The notes under the pieces: model-generated | Told to the model about the DNA's origin: nothing | Databases searched by the model: none | Seen by the model: the letters and a program-made list of their open reading frames with translations, nothing else | In this document: piece after piece, positions 22,301-33,200 of the stretch | Layout: the number at the start of each line of letters is the position of its first letter | Position numbering within the stretch: position 1 is the stretch's first letter | Source: Chiua virens | Lineage: Eukaryota; Basidiomycota; Agaricomycetes; Boletales; Boletaceae | NCBI GenBank assembly: GCA_019787685.1 | Contig: JAHNUO010000001.1 | Span: 1,426,001-1,490,000, forward strand | Reading direction: 5' to 3' | DNA length: 64,000 bases | Position numbers and translations under genes: made by a program

Positions 22301-23549
22301 TCAGTCCAAGCCTGGACCAAATGACTCCCATACCAGAAAGCCAACACCCCACGGACCAACACGGGAAAGTGTTCGAAGCGTGGAAGAGATCCGCCGATGG
22401 AGGTGGGATCGTAATTCGGAATGTTCAGGTAAACTTGCTGGTTCACGAAAGAACGATCGTATGCCGTCTCTCTCAAGTTTTTGCACCAACACAGAGACGA
22501 ACGACTGTGGATGGGCTAGCAGAGTCTTCTCAAGAGTAATGGTTCGCCGTGCTACATCCCACGGCTTACAAAGATATTCATATACCAAGCCTGCAATTAT
22601 CCCGCCGCCCACTAATGTGAAAGCGTGGGTAAATCGTGGCAGTTGAGGACTGCGAGTTGTTTCATTCTCTGAAGGAGATCGTAGAAGATGGTATGTCGCA
22701 ATTTTGACATTGCGTGCCACTGTCCGGGTGATCTCGAAAACTGTGAAGAATGCAGTAAAACCTGAGGATGGATATAGATAAGACGCTTGATCAGTGGTTA
22801 CAACGCGCTTACCACAAACATCCTTCCCAAATCCCCATCCCCATCCGGCCCATCCACGTCCGGCCATCTCACTGACATCCTTCATCCAAAACCTAAGTTG
22901 TCTGATATCTTTGATTTGATCGGATCTCTTCGTGATGTGTGTCGGTTGTGTTCCCAGAAAGACATCCTTCCACGCATGCGACCATCCCTTTCCTTTGCCG
23001 CCCTCAATGATGACTCTGATATTTTCCACAGGCGCAGCGGCTACGGCTTGTACACCACCAGGCGGCAGCACCTGATAATGCAACCGTGAACATCGGCTGA
23101 ACTCCGAGACACTGCAGATAACTGGAGCACTCGGTGTATGTTGTCCAGAGGACTGTACCCAGCAATGCGTTGGCTATCATTGGCGGCACAAAGTGCTTCG
23201 GTATCACTATGAACTACTGTGATATAAGCATCAGTCCGAACGCACTTGCGAGCGGGTAGGACTACTACACCTTGACTTTTTACGAGCGAGATGATGTATT
23301 GACGACTGAGTGTAGTGCCATGTCTGTTAGCATGACCGCGGAGCGAGTGCCAACCGCTGACTGGGTTTACGTGTAGTTAGAAGGAAGAGTATTAGTTGAG
23401 ATTGACTGACCTTTAGATGGTCTGAATAACCTCACTGGACGAGAGAAATACAAAGCAATCCCCCGCGTGGTGGTCCGAGCTAATGCAGCATAGAGGGGGC
23501 TACCTTGCTGGTTCTGATTCGATGGTGGGGTTTCATCGTGAACAGTCAT
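22301..23549 (-). CDS. mitochondrial carrier-like membrane protein
   Basis: The start at 23549 reads MTVHDETPPSN, then PLYAALARTTTRGIALYFSR, GWHSLRGHANRHGT, IPKHFVPPMIANALLGTVLW, GGVQAVAAAPVENIRVIIEG, FTAFFTVFEITRTVARNVK, and GIIAGLVYEYLCKPWDVARR. The P-x-(D/E)-x-x-(R/K) signatures of mitochondrial carriers are visible in PVENIR and PWDVAR, in a protein more diverged than standard transporters. Substrate unknown. Near 23060 one extra T separates SGAAA from GGVQAV, a frame break that removing one base would heal. The ORF ends SFGPGLD at 22301. Divergent from the ALKBH7-like gene. Confidence 0.82.
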
Positions 23550-23746
23550 GAGACGCTTCCTTCACCCCTGTGCCGCGTCGAGGAAGGTGTTGGACGAGTG
23601 GGTACTAATTAGCCTACACACGGACAACTTGAAGATATGGTGAGAACTGTTACTCCGGTTCGGAAGTGTGTCAGTAATCGTAGGAGTTGGCTTAGTCATG
23701 TCTTATGAGGCAGCTTGTCCCAACAACGACTTGGACACGTCCCGAA

Positions 23747-24662
23747 ATGTCTCGTCTCGCATGGTCTTCCGAAAAAGACTATAGGGCGGTTGATATCCGG
23801 CGGAATCGACCACAACTTACTACCTGACGGCTTTACCTTTTTCCCTACATTCTTTAACGAAAGCGAACAACGATTGCTTCTGACCACAGCCTTGAGTCAA
23901 CTCGACGCCACTGAGAACATACGTGTCCGCAGACGGCAGGGTGATCATCGTGCTAGGAATCCAGTGCTAGACAATGCACCCACGCAGGGTGTATTCCTGC
24001 CGGACGGTTATTACACATTCCACGAGGTGAGTGGCGTATAGTCATCTGTTTCAGAATGGGCTCTTCATTAGCGCTTTCCCCAAGGGTCACTACGACAATG
24101 TTATCCGGGGTTATCGCGAAATGCGACTCGCCTCCTGGCCAGAGTCAGATTTTTGTGTTCTGACTCCAGTATTGGACCGCCTGCGAGCTCTGTACCCTTC
24201 GAAAAACACGCAGACTCACCTTTTGCACCTGGCTTCCCACGGAGAAATCCTTCCTCACATTGACAACCCTCATGCGAGTGGTGATTGGATTTTAGGCGTC
24301 AGCTTAGGGGCTGCAAGAACATTAAGGATGGAATCGCCAAACTCTGCACAGTCAGAAAGCTTCGAAATCGTGCTTCCGTCTGGCAGCGTTTATCTACAAA
24401 GGTAAAATCCATCCATCGGTGTCGGGTCCGCGGACTGAGTGTATTGCAGAGGCGATATTCGCCACCAATGGAAGCACGCCGTTTTACCCTCAATAAATAG
24501 CGAGAAAACCGAGTGTGACCAACGAGTTAGCATAATGATTAGAGTAAGTCTCTGCCTACTCATGATTTATGTCGCCTTATTTCTTGCTAGGATTGCCACA
24601 GAGAAGACGAAAGCAGGGAAGGCTGGTGGGACGCGTGCACACGAGCGACACTGGCTGGATGA
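23747..24662 (+). CDS. ALKBH7-type 2-oxoglutarate/Fe(II) dioxygenase (start uncertain)
   Basis: Member of the AlkB dioxygenase superfamily, closest in layout to ALKBH7, which is mitochondrial in animals. Conserved parts are LLPDGFTFFPTFFNESEQ, FLPDGYYTFHE, GHYDNVIRGYREMRL, and then HGEILPHIDNPHASGDWILG with the iron-binding H-x-D pair. Next is SFEIVLPSGSVYLQR, then HQWKHAVLP with the distal His, then RVSIMIRD. Introns at 24029-24084, about 24402-24448 and about 24544-24589 join these in phase; the last exon ends at 24662. The conserved N-terminal frame has no in-frame ATG. An ATG at 23747 (MSRLAWSSEKDY) would need a one-base shift, or an upstream exon exists. Confidence 0.82.
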
Positions 24663-25537
24663 GGAAATGAAGTGTTGCCCAGCCTAACTCTAGTCAGCCC
24701 TGACTGACACTTTCATTGAGACGTGTTCGAAGATGCACTATCTCACCCCTTGTGATGCCTACAGCAATACGGTGAATAAATTCCAAGTTCGGTCTTTGAA
24801 GTGAAACCAGGACCGTATCGGACCTGAAACAACATTTTTTTTGGTTCCGTCTGCTCAATGACGTTCGATCTTAACTGTCATCTGTTCACATGCACAGAGG
24901 GCGGACATGATGTGAGGAATTATGGGAGAACACAAATGGGGTACCTTCTCATGAGTCATGGAGGAGGGTGTTGCACTGACCCCAGGCTAATGACGTTGGA
25001 GATTCGGCCTCGGGTTACCAACCCTCGAGAACGAGGGGAATACCTAGGTTCCGCGTTCAGACGAACATCTTCGGCCAATGTTGTTTATGATCCAAAACCC
25101 CGATCTCACATGTCCGTTGACACAATGGTCCAGAACTCGATGTCAAATTGTCGCTTGAGTTCCTCGCCCCAATTTTGTCGTGCCGGCCAGGAGGGATCAG
25201 CAAGTGATTGCCTGTGCTTGCGGCTCTACGGGGCAGAAGAAAACGTGCAGCCCAGATATATACACCGATTCCCCAAACCCTGGTAACTGACACCATGCGG
25301 TTTGGCGACACGCTGTATAACAAAATTACCCGTTTGATACGGTATTCGGGAGTCCAAACCTTTGAAGGCGAAACACGACATGATGCATTAAAAATACTCC
25401 GCGGCTACAGGCGATTAAATAGCTATATGGCCGATGGGAATTGATACAGTGTGGGGGGTGTGAAGTCCATGCAATGGCTCTAGCGAGTCTAATAAGATCT
25501 ACAATGCCGATAATGCGCGCTCCGAATAACGACTTGC
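24663..25537. other. intergenic, with one weak ORF
   Basis: No gene I can support. A 142-codon frame (24858-25286, plus str.) starts with ATG but has no recognisable motif and an odd, Cys/Arg-rich composition. I regard it as probably chance. Confidence 0.5.
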
Positions 25538-25872
25538 TTAGTTTACTTTTGAGACACTCGAAACACTGATGTGACTGCTGTCAGCCTCTCAGAGTGTCGG
25601 GCTGCGCAACGTTGAACGACTTACGGAAGACTGCGATGACCTTCTCCTCCATCCACCGCTATGACGACAACCTGCGTCCCCTACTGACAATCAGACACAG
25701 ATAGCACGCATATTGGAGCAAACAACTTACATCGGCAAGGCGGCTCGTGGATTGTACAGTCCCGTACTTGATTTCGCCGCAAGCTGTCCAGAAGAAAACT
25801 CGTGTGCCGTTCTACGCTGTAGGTCAGCGGTGTTCAAAAGAGGAAAGTGGTACTTACGGGGAACGCGTTCAT
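25538..25872 (-). CDS. conserved-looking small protein, 59 residues, three introns
   Basis: Found by splicing, since no exon is long enough to stand out. The ATG at 25872 begins MNAFP. An intron leads to NGTRVFFWTACGEIKYGTV, continuing QSTSRLAD. A second intron leads to GTQVVVIAVDGGEGHRSLP. A third leads to VSSVSKVN and a stop at 25538. All three introns are GT-AG and in phase, and the four pieces make one continuous small beta-rich protein. From memory, similar short proteins (YGTVQSTSR...DGTQVVVI...LP) occur in other fungi without known function; a search would confirm. A TATAAAG box lies about 70 bp upstream (25941-25948). Confidence 0.7.
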
Positions 25873-26783
25873 AGCCAGAATAGTAGGCAGGGAACGGCAG
25901 GTTTTGAAGGTCGATGGGTGCCATTTGCCAGTGGGTTGCACTCTTTATAAACCTATGGAGTAAATGTTTGAGTAAGATCCGTCTTCCTTCGATCTCGAGA
26001 TTATTTCAAGCTCCCAGCGGGGAGCAGTCGGTGATAGGACCTACTGAACGGACGTGCCTAATTTGTTCTTGCAACCTGGAAGGGCTTGGTGGAAATCTGG
26101 TCGCTTATTGGGTTTGTGAAGAACAGCTGTAATGACACATTACTATTAGCCAGCGAGCAATTACAATAGCCGAGCTCAATTAATTCACGGACAACGGCTC
26201 GACGCGCGACAGCTTAGTGTGCGTGTTTGAGATGGGCCACAGTGTACCGTAAATCAAATGCAGTGACAATGTCTTGAGTGTGAGTTACGAAAATAATGAA
26301 CAGGTCGAGGCAGAACGGCCTATCACGAGAGGACGTAATAGTGCTGAAGGTCCCCAAGGACTCTAGTGCTCAGGAATACACCCCGCGATTTGAAGGAAAC
26401 GATTCTTAGAAGCTGGCGCGTGGCAGACATATGCATCTTCACGCACACGTTTCCATCCTCCATCAGCCGGACCTGATCCTCGGCCTCTGGCCCCATTGAA
26501 GTTTCATCTAGGCGAAGCCCTGCAACTAAATGAAACGGACCACTGACTACTTGGTGGATCTTGAAAGTGAGGATCACGGTACTACATGCGTGTACAGCTT
26601 TCCGAAGAAAACGAGGCGAAATTCATAAATAATAGCAGAACCGGTGCATGGGAAAACCTACCTAGCTGAGCTTAGAATGCCCGATTAAATAATTTGTCGA
26701 ATCCGAACTGGAAGGGCGGCCAACTTGAAACTGCAACGTTCTCGAGAACCCTCATTTACCATCGACAACAACTGCGGCGTAAT
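25873..26783. other. divergent intergenic region, small protein / LST8
   Basis: About 910 bp. The left end holds the TATA-like box of the small protein. A minus-strand open frame at 26323-26577 has no ATG and no family resemblance. I see nothing else. Confidence 0.5.
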
Positions 26784-28258
26784 ATGTCGGTCGTTCTGGT
26801 GACGGGCTCGTACGACCATGAGATCAGATTCTGGGAAGCTTGGAGTGGAATTTGCTCCCGCACCATTGCGAGGTCCGGGGAATCTGGTGTGAGCACAATC
26901 TGTTCAATTGGCACGTTGTGCAGATCAGTCATGCATGCGTTTCTTATTAGCAAGTAAATCGACTCGCCATATCTCCTGAGTAATTCAGTCTTTCAATCTG
27001 TGGAGCATCTCGCTCACGTTCCCGTTCTTAGCAAACGTCTGCTGGCTGCGGCAATCCACAAGAAAGTGTACATTTACGAAATCGCAAGCACTTCATCCAC
27101 TCCGGTTAGTCCCTCCGCCAATCTCCGTAGTACATGCATTGAAGTACGCAATCGGCAGCTGACCTGTCTCGATGCGCACACCATGAATGTCACCTCTGTT
27201 TCTTTCCACAGTGAAGGGAAGTGGTTAGTTACTGGTAGTGAAGACGGCACTATCAGGATATGGGACCTCAGGTACTCGTCCACTTCCAAATTTACTTTTT
27301 TGGCTTTTCTCCACATTGCTTCAGGAGCACACAAGTGCACCGAACTTATGATAACGGCGCCCCTGGTATCCTCATTTAATCTATTCCGCTTGAGATGATG
27401 CCAACGCATTCATACCAGTCAACGATGTTTGCGTCCATCCTAATCAAGGAGAACTCATTTCCTGCGATCAAGCCGGTTGCATCAAACAGTGGGACCTATC
27501 CGAAAATCTCTGTTCGCACGAATTGGTGCGTTAGCCTCATCCCTACTCTTTATTTTCTTAATGCGCAAGCGCAAGACTCCAGCAGGTGACGTCCCCATCA
27601 GGTCTGTCAGCCTGGCTTCCGACGGGTCGTGTTTGGTCGCTGGAAATAATAAGGCATGCCTCTAATGGTTGGCTTGACTCTAGTAGTGCTCATCATTCCG
27701 TGATTAGGGGAAATGCTACGTCTGGAAGATTAACGAAGAGAAATCCGAACTTCCAAGATACCAAGCCGTAACCAAGTTCAGCGCGCACAAGAAATATATA
27801 ACTCGCGTTCTTCTCAGTCCTGATGTTAGGTAAGTTGTGTATCTGGCTTCCTTTGCTACCTGCATCTGGCTGATACGGATACATTAGGTATCTCGCCACA
27901 TGTTCTGCGGATACTACGGTGAAGATATGGTCTATATCTCAAAATTATGAAATGAGGCAAGAGAAAGTACTCCAGGGACATCAACGATGGGTGTGGGACT
28001 GTGCTTTTAGTGCGGACTCCGCATATCTGGTGACAGGTGAGAAACTCTTGTTGTCTAAACTGTTCATACTGGTGCATACTGTCAACCAGCGTCCTCGGAT
28101 CACACTGCTCGACTCTGGGAAATGGTTTCGGGCGAGACCGTCCGACAGTATAATGGACATCACAAGGGTATGTCGTAGTTTGGTTGCTAAATGATCCCCT
28201 CATCGAGACGCTCCATTCAGCTGCAGTGTGCTGTGCGCTTCATGATGGAGCAGGTTGA
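26784..28258 (+). CDS. LST8: LST8/Pop3/Wat1 WD-repeat subunit of TOR complexes
   Basis: Seven-bladed WD40 protein that binds the TOR kinase domain in TORC1 and TORC2. The start at 26784 gives [20 protein letters not shown]. Then come [161 protein letters not shown], and the end ALHDGAG at 28258. About ten small introns. The one at 27654-27707 starts GCATGC (a GC-AG intron) and joins GNNK to GKCYVW. Length and repeats fit the family. Confidence 0.95.
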
Positions 28259-30260
28259 TTTCATATTGGGGTAAAAACACGTATCTTTGGCCTGGGGGCC
28301 ATCTCGTGATCAGATAGATGGCTGTTCCAGCATGAATGAAGCCATCTCGGCAATCGCCTTTGGAAGTTAATTGCAATACGCGACACTTCGGTTTTGGCCG
28401 GGTTGGAACTTCGGTTTGGACATTCGTACCAGTCCAGTCCTCAAACTTTGTGTTGGCTCTCCGGTTCCATCGAATGAATTGGCAATGCAGGTATTCTAGC
28501 CGGGACGCTAGTTGACTCTCAGAATCTCAAGACTTCCCGCGTTGCAAAGATGGGTCGGCTAAGTTGAAGTTCCAAACTTTGGACCCGCTCAGTGAGCGAC
28601 ATTGACCGGAAAATAGATCGTAACGATAGTTTGAATGGAGCTGGTCGAGTTTCTTACGGCTTTGTCAACACTCCTTGATTTGTCACATTTACTCTCCTCG
28701 GTCTATACCCACCATGAACTGTTCCCATCTCAAGTAAGGCAACTGCTCTCCAAAGTTTGGTAACTTCACTGGCAGAAAGTTGATGACACCACCTCCCGAT
28801 ATAGTCGAGGTTTGGAAATTCTAGTCCCTACAAACCCCGCGTAACATCATCTTTTGGTCATATCTCATGACGCCTCGACCCATCTTTGGACGACGTGATC
28901 TGATAGGTAGTTTTCATTGAGTGCTGATGAGGTTCGCAAATTTATGACGACTTCGCATAGACCTTGACAAGCTTGCTAAATTTGGTAACCACGTGTGTCA
29001 GCCCAGGTCTTGATTCCGAATCATGATCAGGCACCCAGTGGTTCGGATGGCCTGCATGCTTCATCGTGAGCCAAAATTATCACCCTCCGAAGAGGCAGCT
29101 GTAGCTCATAAATAAGAGAACGTGCGGCGCATATCCATTTACTTTTTGTGGTAAAGTGGCCTAGATCTCATAATTTACCTGCTGATCTGATGGACAAGTC
29201 CTGACGACCAGCAGAACGACTATGGAGACCTCAGTCACCTATTTTCACCCGTCAGTTTCCTGGGTTTAAGTCGGCCGTCCGCGGTGTGGTGGGCTGCTGC
29301 ATGTTGTAGTCCTCATTTATCTCGCTCTCTCTCTCGTCTGAAACATCAATTATCATGCCTTGCCCCATCTTATCTCCATCGGAAGTGTGGTCTACGTAGT
29401 ACGGGACGAAACGCTGGTGAGATCTATTAGTATTCATCCTCCACATCCGACGACGTTCGACCCCAATCAATTCAATTGTGTATACTACCGGTCTGCGTTT
29501 CACTGCCAATGCCAGCTGTTGTGACAGAATGACAGAAATGTTATCCTGCCTGTGGCAGGATGCATCTTTGCTCACATGGTCACGCGGCGGTCTCAGTGTC
29601 ACGACAGTGTAAACATTTTGCACTAACCGGCGATCTCCTGGAACATCGTTGCAATGCTGGACAGCACGCGCTGGGGTGTCTCGTGTCGTACGGCCGTGGG
29701 ATGCGGTTTTGTTATCCGGTTCCGAAGGCCGAGTCAGAGTCAGATCTCCGCCACGGCGCTCCAGGCTCAGAACCAGTGTTTGGGGCACGAAGTTGAGCAC
29801 CGGAAACCGTCCCCGTTCCACGGTCACTGAGCACGAGGTAACTCTTGTGGTGAGACACCTCGCCTCTACTGCAAGGTGATAGGGTGTTCTCGCGTCACGT
29901 CGACCCCCTTGTAATTTCCGCATACGGCTGATGAGGCGGAGGGATCGTCACCCTGCGCAATGATACAGAATGCCATTGTGTCGTTTGTTCTCTCAGCAGA
30001 ACCTTGGGCTTGCTCGGGGGCGCGATAATTTCCGCCTTGGACGACGTTGCGCGCAACAGGACTAAATTTTTCCGAAATGTTTTCTTGGCTCTGGTCGATT
30101 TATGATCCGGTGGGGATGTTTGCATGTGCACTTCAACCGCTTATTGGCGGAGGTCCGCCGGCATCGACGGAGATCCGTCAGGCCGGTGGTTTACGTAATC
30201 CTATCTAGCTTTATCGCTTCATCATTTTTCGCTTCTTTCTCTTCCACCTGTTCTTTTTCT
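28259..30260. other. 2-kb intergenic region and GLT1 promoter
   Basis: No recognised gene. A minus-strand ATG frame of 223 codons (29252-29923) is listed separately. Bases 28380-28780 contain several degenerate runs around GAACTTCGGTTTGG and AAGTTTGG, on both strands, possibly traces of an old repeat. The stretch at 30180-30260 is pyrimidine-rich, as expected for the GLT1 leader. Confidence 0.5.
29252..29923 (-). CDS. uncharacterised 223-codon ORF
   Basis: Uninterrupted from ATG 29923 to the stop at 29252, long for a chance frame in this genome. The product is Arg/Thr-rich with an acidic end (DVSDERESEINEDYN) and matches no family I know. It is divergent from GLT1. It may be a lineage-specific gene, an antisense frame or chance. 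Confidence 0.3.
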   Translation of the reverse strand: MRKLQGGRRDARTPYHLAVEARCLTTRVTSCSVTVERGRFPVLNFVPQTLVLSLERRGGDLTLTRPSEPDNKTASHGRTTRDTPARAVQHCNDVPGDRRLVQNVYTVVTLRPPRDHVSKDASCHRQDNISVILSQQLALAVKRRPVVYTIELIGVERRRMWRMNTNRSHQRFVPYYVDHTSDGDKMGQGMIIDVSDERESEINEDYNMQQPTTPRTADLNPGN

Positions 30261-33200
30261 ATGGCATTCCCGAACGTCTCGCACCAGCTTCCTCTGGTCT
30301 CGGAGACGTCTTCTCTAACAGAAAACGGTTTCTATTCTGTCCAACGCGACCCCCATTCTTGGGATCAGTCTCTCCCCGCAGATCAAGGTCTTTATCTCAC
30401 AGCGTACGAGAAAGACGCCTGCGGGGTTGGCTTCATCTGTCATATCAAAGGCGAGCAAAGCCACAAAATCGTCTCCGATGCTCGTCAGTTACTTTGTGCG
30501 ATGACCCATCGTGGCGCCACGGGGGCTGACAGCCGTGATGGGGACGGGGCTGGTGTCATGACCGGTATCCCTCACTTCTTCTTCAAGCGAGAAGCCGAGA
30601 GGGAAATTGGCTGCGTCTTGCCCGAGTCCGGCGAGTATGCGGTTGGAAACGTTTTCTTCAAGGCCAACGACCCCATCCAACTTCAAAATTTCGAAGTGAT
30701 CTTCTCTAACGTCGCCAGTGGATTAGGTCTTCGTGTGCTCGGCTGGCGCGAAGTTCCGACAGATGGCACCATTCTCGGCCCTGCTGCCAGTAGCAAGGAG
30801 CCTGCGATCTACCAGCCCTTCGTCGTCCTTCGCGATCACTACGGTGACGGTACGACATGTCAGAATGGTCATTTCGACGCGAAACTGTTTGAGCGCCAGC
30901 TTTACGTATTGCGCAAGCACGCCACTCATACTATGTTTGTCCTCTTATTCATTCAGAGTCATGAGCGTCACTCAACAATGTTCCGACCTCCTTGTATATA
31001 AAGTACGCTCGCGAAGGGTTTCTACGTCTGTTCACTGTCTTCCAAGAACATCGTGTATAAGGGGCAACTTTCTCCTCCCCAAGTATACAACTACTATCAT
31101 GACCTCAATCACGTTCTGTATCGTTCGCACTTTGCTTTGGTGCATTCCCGATTCTCTACAAATACATTCCCTTCATGGGATCGCGCACAGCCGATGAGGT
31201 GGGCAGCTCACAACGGTCAGTATATATTGCATTAGATTATCAGGTAAGATCTGACGCGCCATTTTAGGCGAGATCAACACTGTTCGCGGCAACAAAAATT
31301 GGATGAGGGCTCGTGAAGGTGTCCTTTCGTCAACAAGTTTCGGCGATCAACTCGACCTTCTTTATCCCATCATCGAGACGGGGGGATCTGACTCCGCTGC
31401 TTTCGATAACGTACTCGAGCTACTTGTCGTGAATGGTGCCGTCACGTTGCCAGAAGCCATCATGATGCTCATCCCCGAGGCGTGGCAAGGGAACGAGTAC
31501 ATGGAACCCGGAAAGCGAGCTTTCTATAACTGGGCTGCTTGCCTTCAAGAACCTTGGGATGGGCCTGCCCTATTCACCTTCAGTGATGGTCGTTATTGCG
31601 GTGCGAATCTCGATCGGAATGGTCTCCGACCGTGTCGTTTTGTCGTCACCAACGAGGACATTATGGTCTGTGCTTCTGAAGTTGGCGCAGTTTTTATCCC
31701 TCCGGAGAAGGTTGTGCAGAAAGGCCGCCTGAAGCCTGGTCGTATGCTTCTCGTCGACACGCTCGAAGGAAGGATTGTCGACGACAAGGAGCTCAAACGC
31801 AACACAGCTTCCAAACAGAACTTCGCGTCATGGGTCGAAGCCCACATCCTACATGTGCCAAACATCATTAAACGTGTAATTCGCAGCAACGTCTCGATCA
31901 ATCCCATCATCGACGAAGCACCACTCAGCAGTGATCCCAAACTCCTCGCGTTCGGTTACACGGTTGAACAGCTCAATCTCCTTATGCTTCCAATGGTCGA
32001 GAGTGGCAAAGAAGCGCTGGGTTCCATGGGGAATGACGCACCCATAGCAGCGATGGCCACGCAACCTCGTCTCATCTACGATTACTTCCGTCAGCTATTT
32101 GCGCAAGTGACGAACCCACCAATAGATCCATTACGGGAGAGCATTGTCATGTCGCTTGAAGCATATGTCGGACCTGAGGGCAACCTCCTAGAGATGAAGC
32201 CGGAACAGTGTCATCGCATTCTTCTTCCGTCCCCGTTGATTTCTTTGGAAGAGATGAATGCGATGAAGAACTTGAAGGCCGCATACGTTACCTGGCCGTC
32301 GATCACAATCAACATCACTTTCCAGAAGGAGGAGGGTATCCCTGGGTATCAACTAGCACTGCAGCGTGTCTGCAGCGAGGCAGCACAGGCCATCGAGGAT
32401 GGTATCAAAGTTATCATATTGTCCGATCGCGCTACTGGCTCATCCCGTGTGGCTCTCTCCGCGCTGGTTGCATGCGGTGGCGTCCATCATCACCTCGTCT
32501 TGCAAAAGAAGCGTGCCAAAGTCGCATTAATGGTCGAGACCGCCGAAGCTCGCGAAGTGCATCACCTTTGTGTCCTCGTTGGGTACGGGGCGGATGCCGT
32601 TTGCCCTTGGTTGATGCTCGAAACGATACATAAAGTCGGGCGAGAAGGACTGTAAGTTGAGAAAGGTATAACTTTTGTGTGAATTAACGGAGTTTTGCAG
32701 CATCAAGGGGGGTGACAAGACCGTCGATGATCTGATTTCCAACTACCGGAACTCCGTCGACAATGGAATTCTCAAAGTTATGTCGAAAATGGGAATTTCC
32801 ACTCTGCACTCATACAAAGGAGCCCAGATTTTCGAAGCCCTCGGTCTGCACAGCGAGGTCGTAGAACGCTGTTTCACTGGAACTGCATCCCGGGTTCAGG
32901 GTGCAACATTTGAGTTACTGGCGCTCGATGCCTTCGAGCTTCATGAACGTGGCTGGCCATCCCGAGAGACCATCTTGCCACCTGGTATGCCCGAGTCAGG
33001 GGAGTATCACTGGAGGGATGGTGGCGAGGCGCACATCAATGACCCTGTTGGCCTTGCTAGCTTGCAAGATGCCGTCAGGGAGAAGAATCAGGCTGGGTAT
33101 GATGCATATGCTCGCAACGCCAACGAGCAAGCGAAGCGCATCCACTTGCGTGGCCTACTTGATTTCCAGCTAGAAAACGCGACGCCAATCCCCATCGAAC

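Noticed and set aside
24858..25286. 142-codon plus-strand ORF
   Set aside because: No motif, odd composition, no promoter or splice logic; kept only as a note in the spacer.
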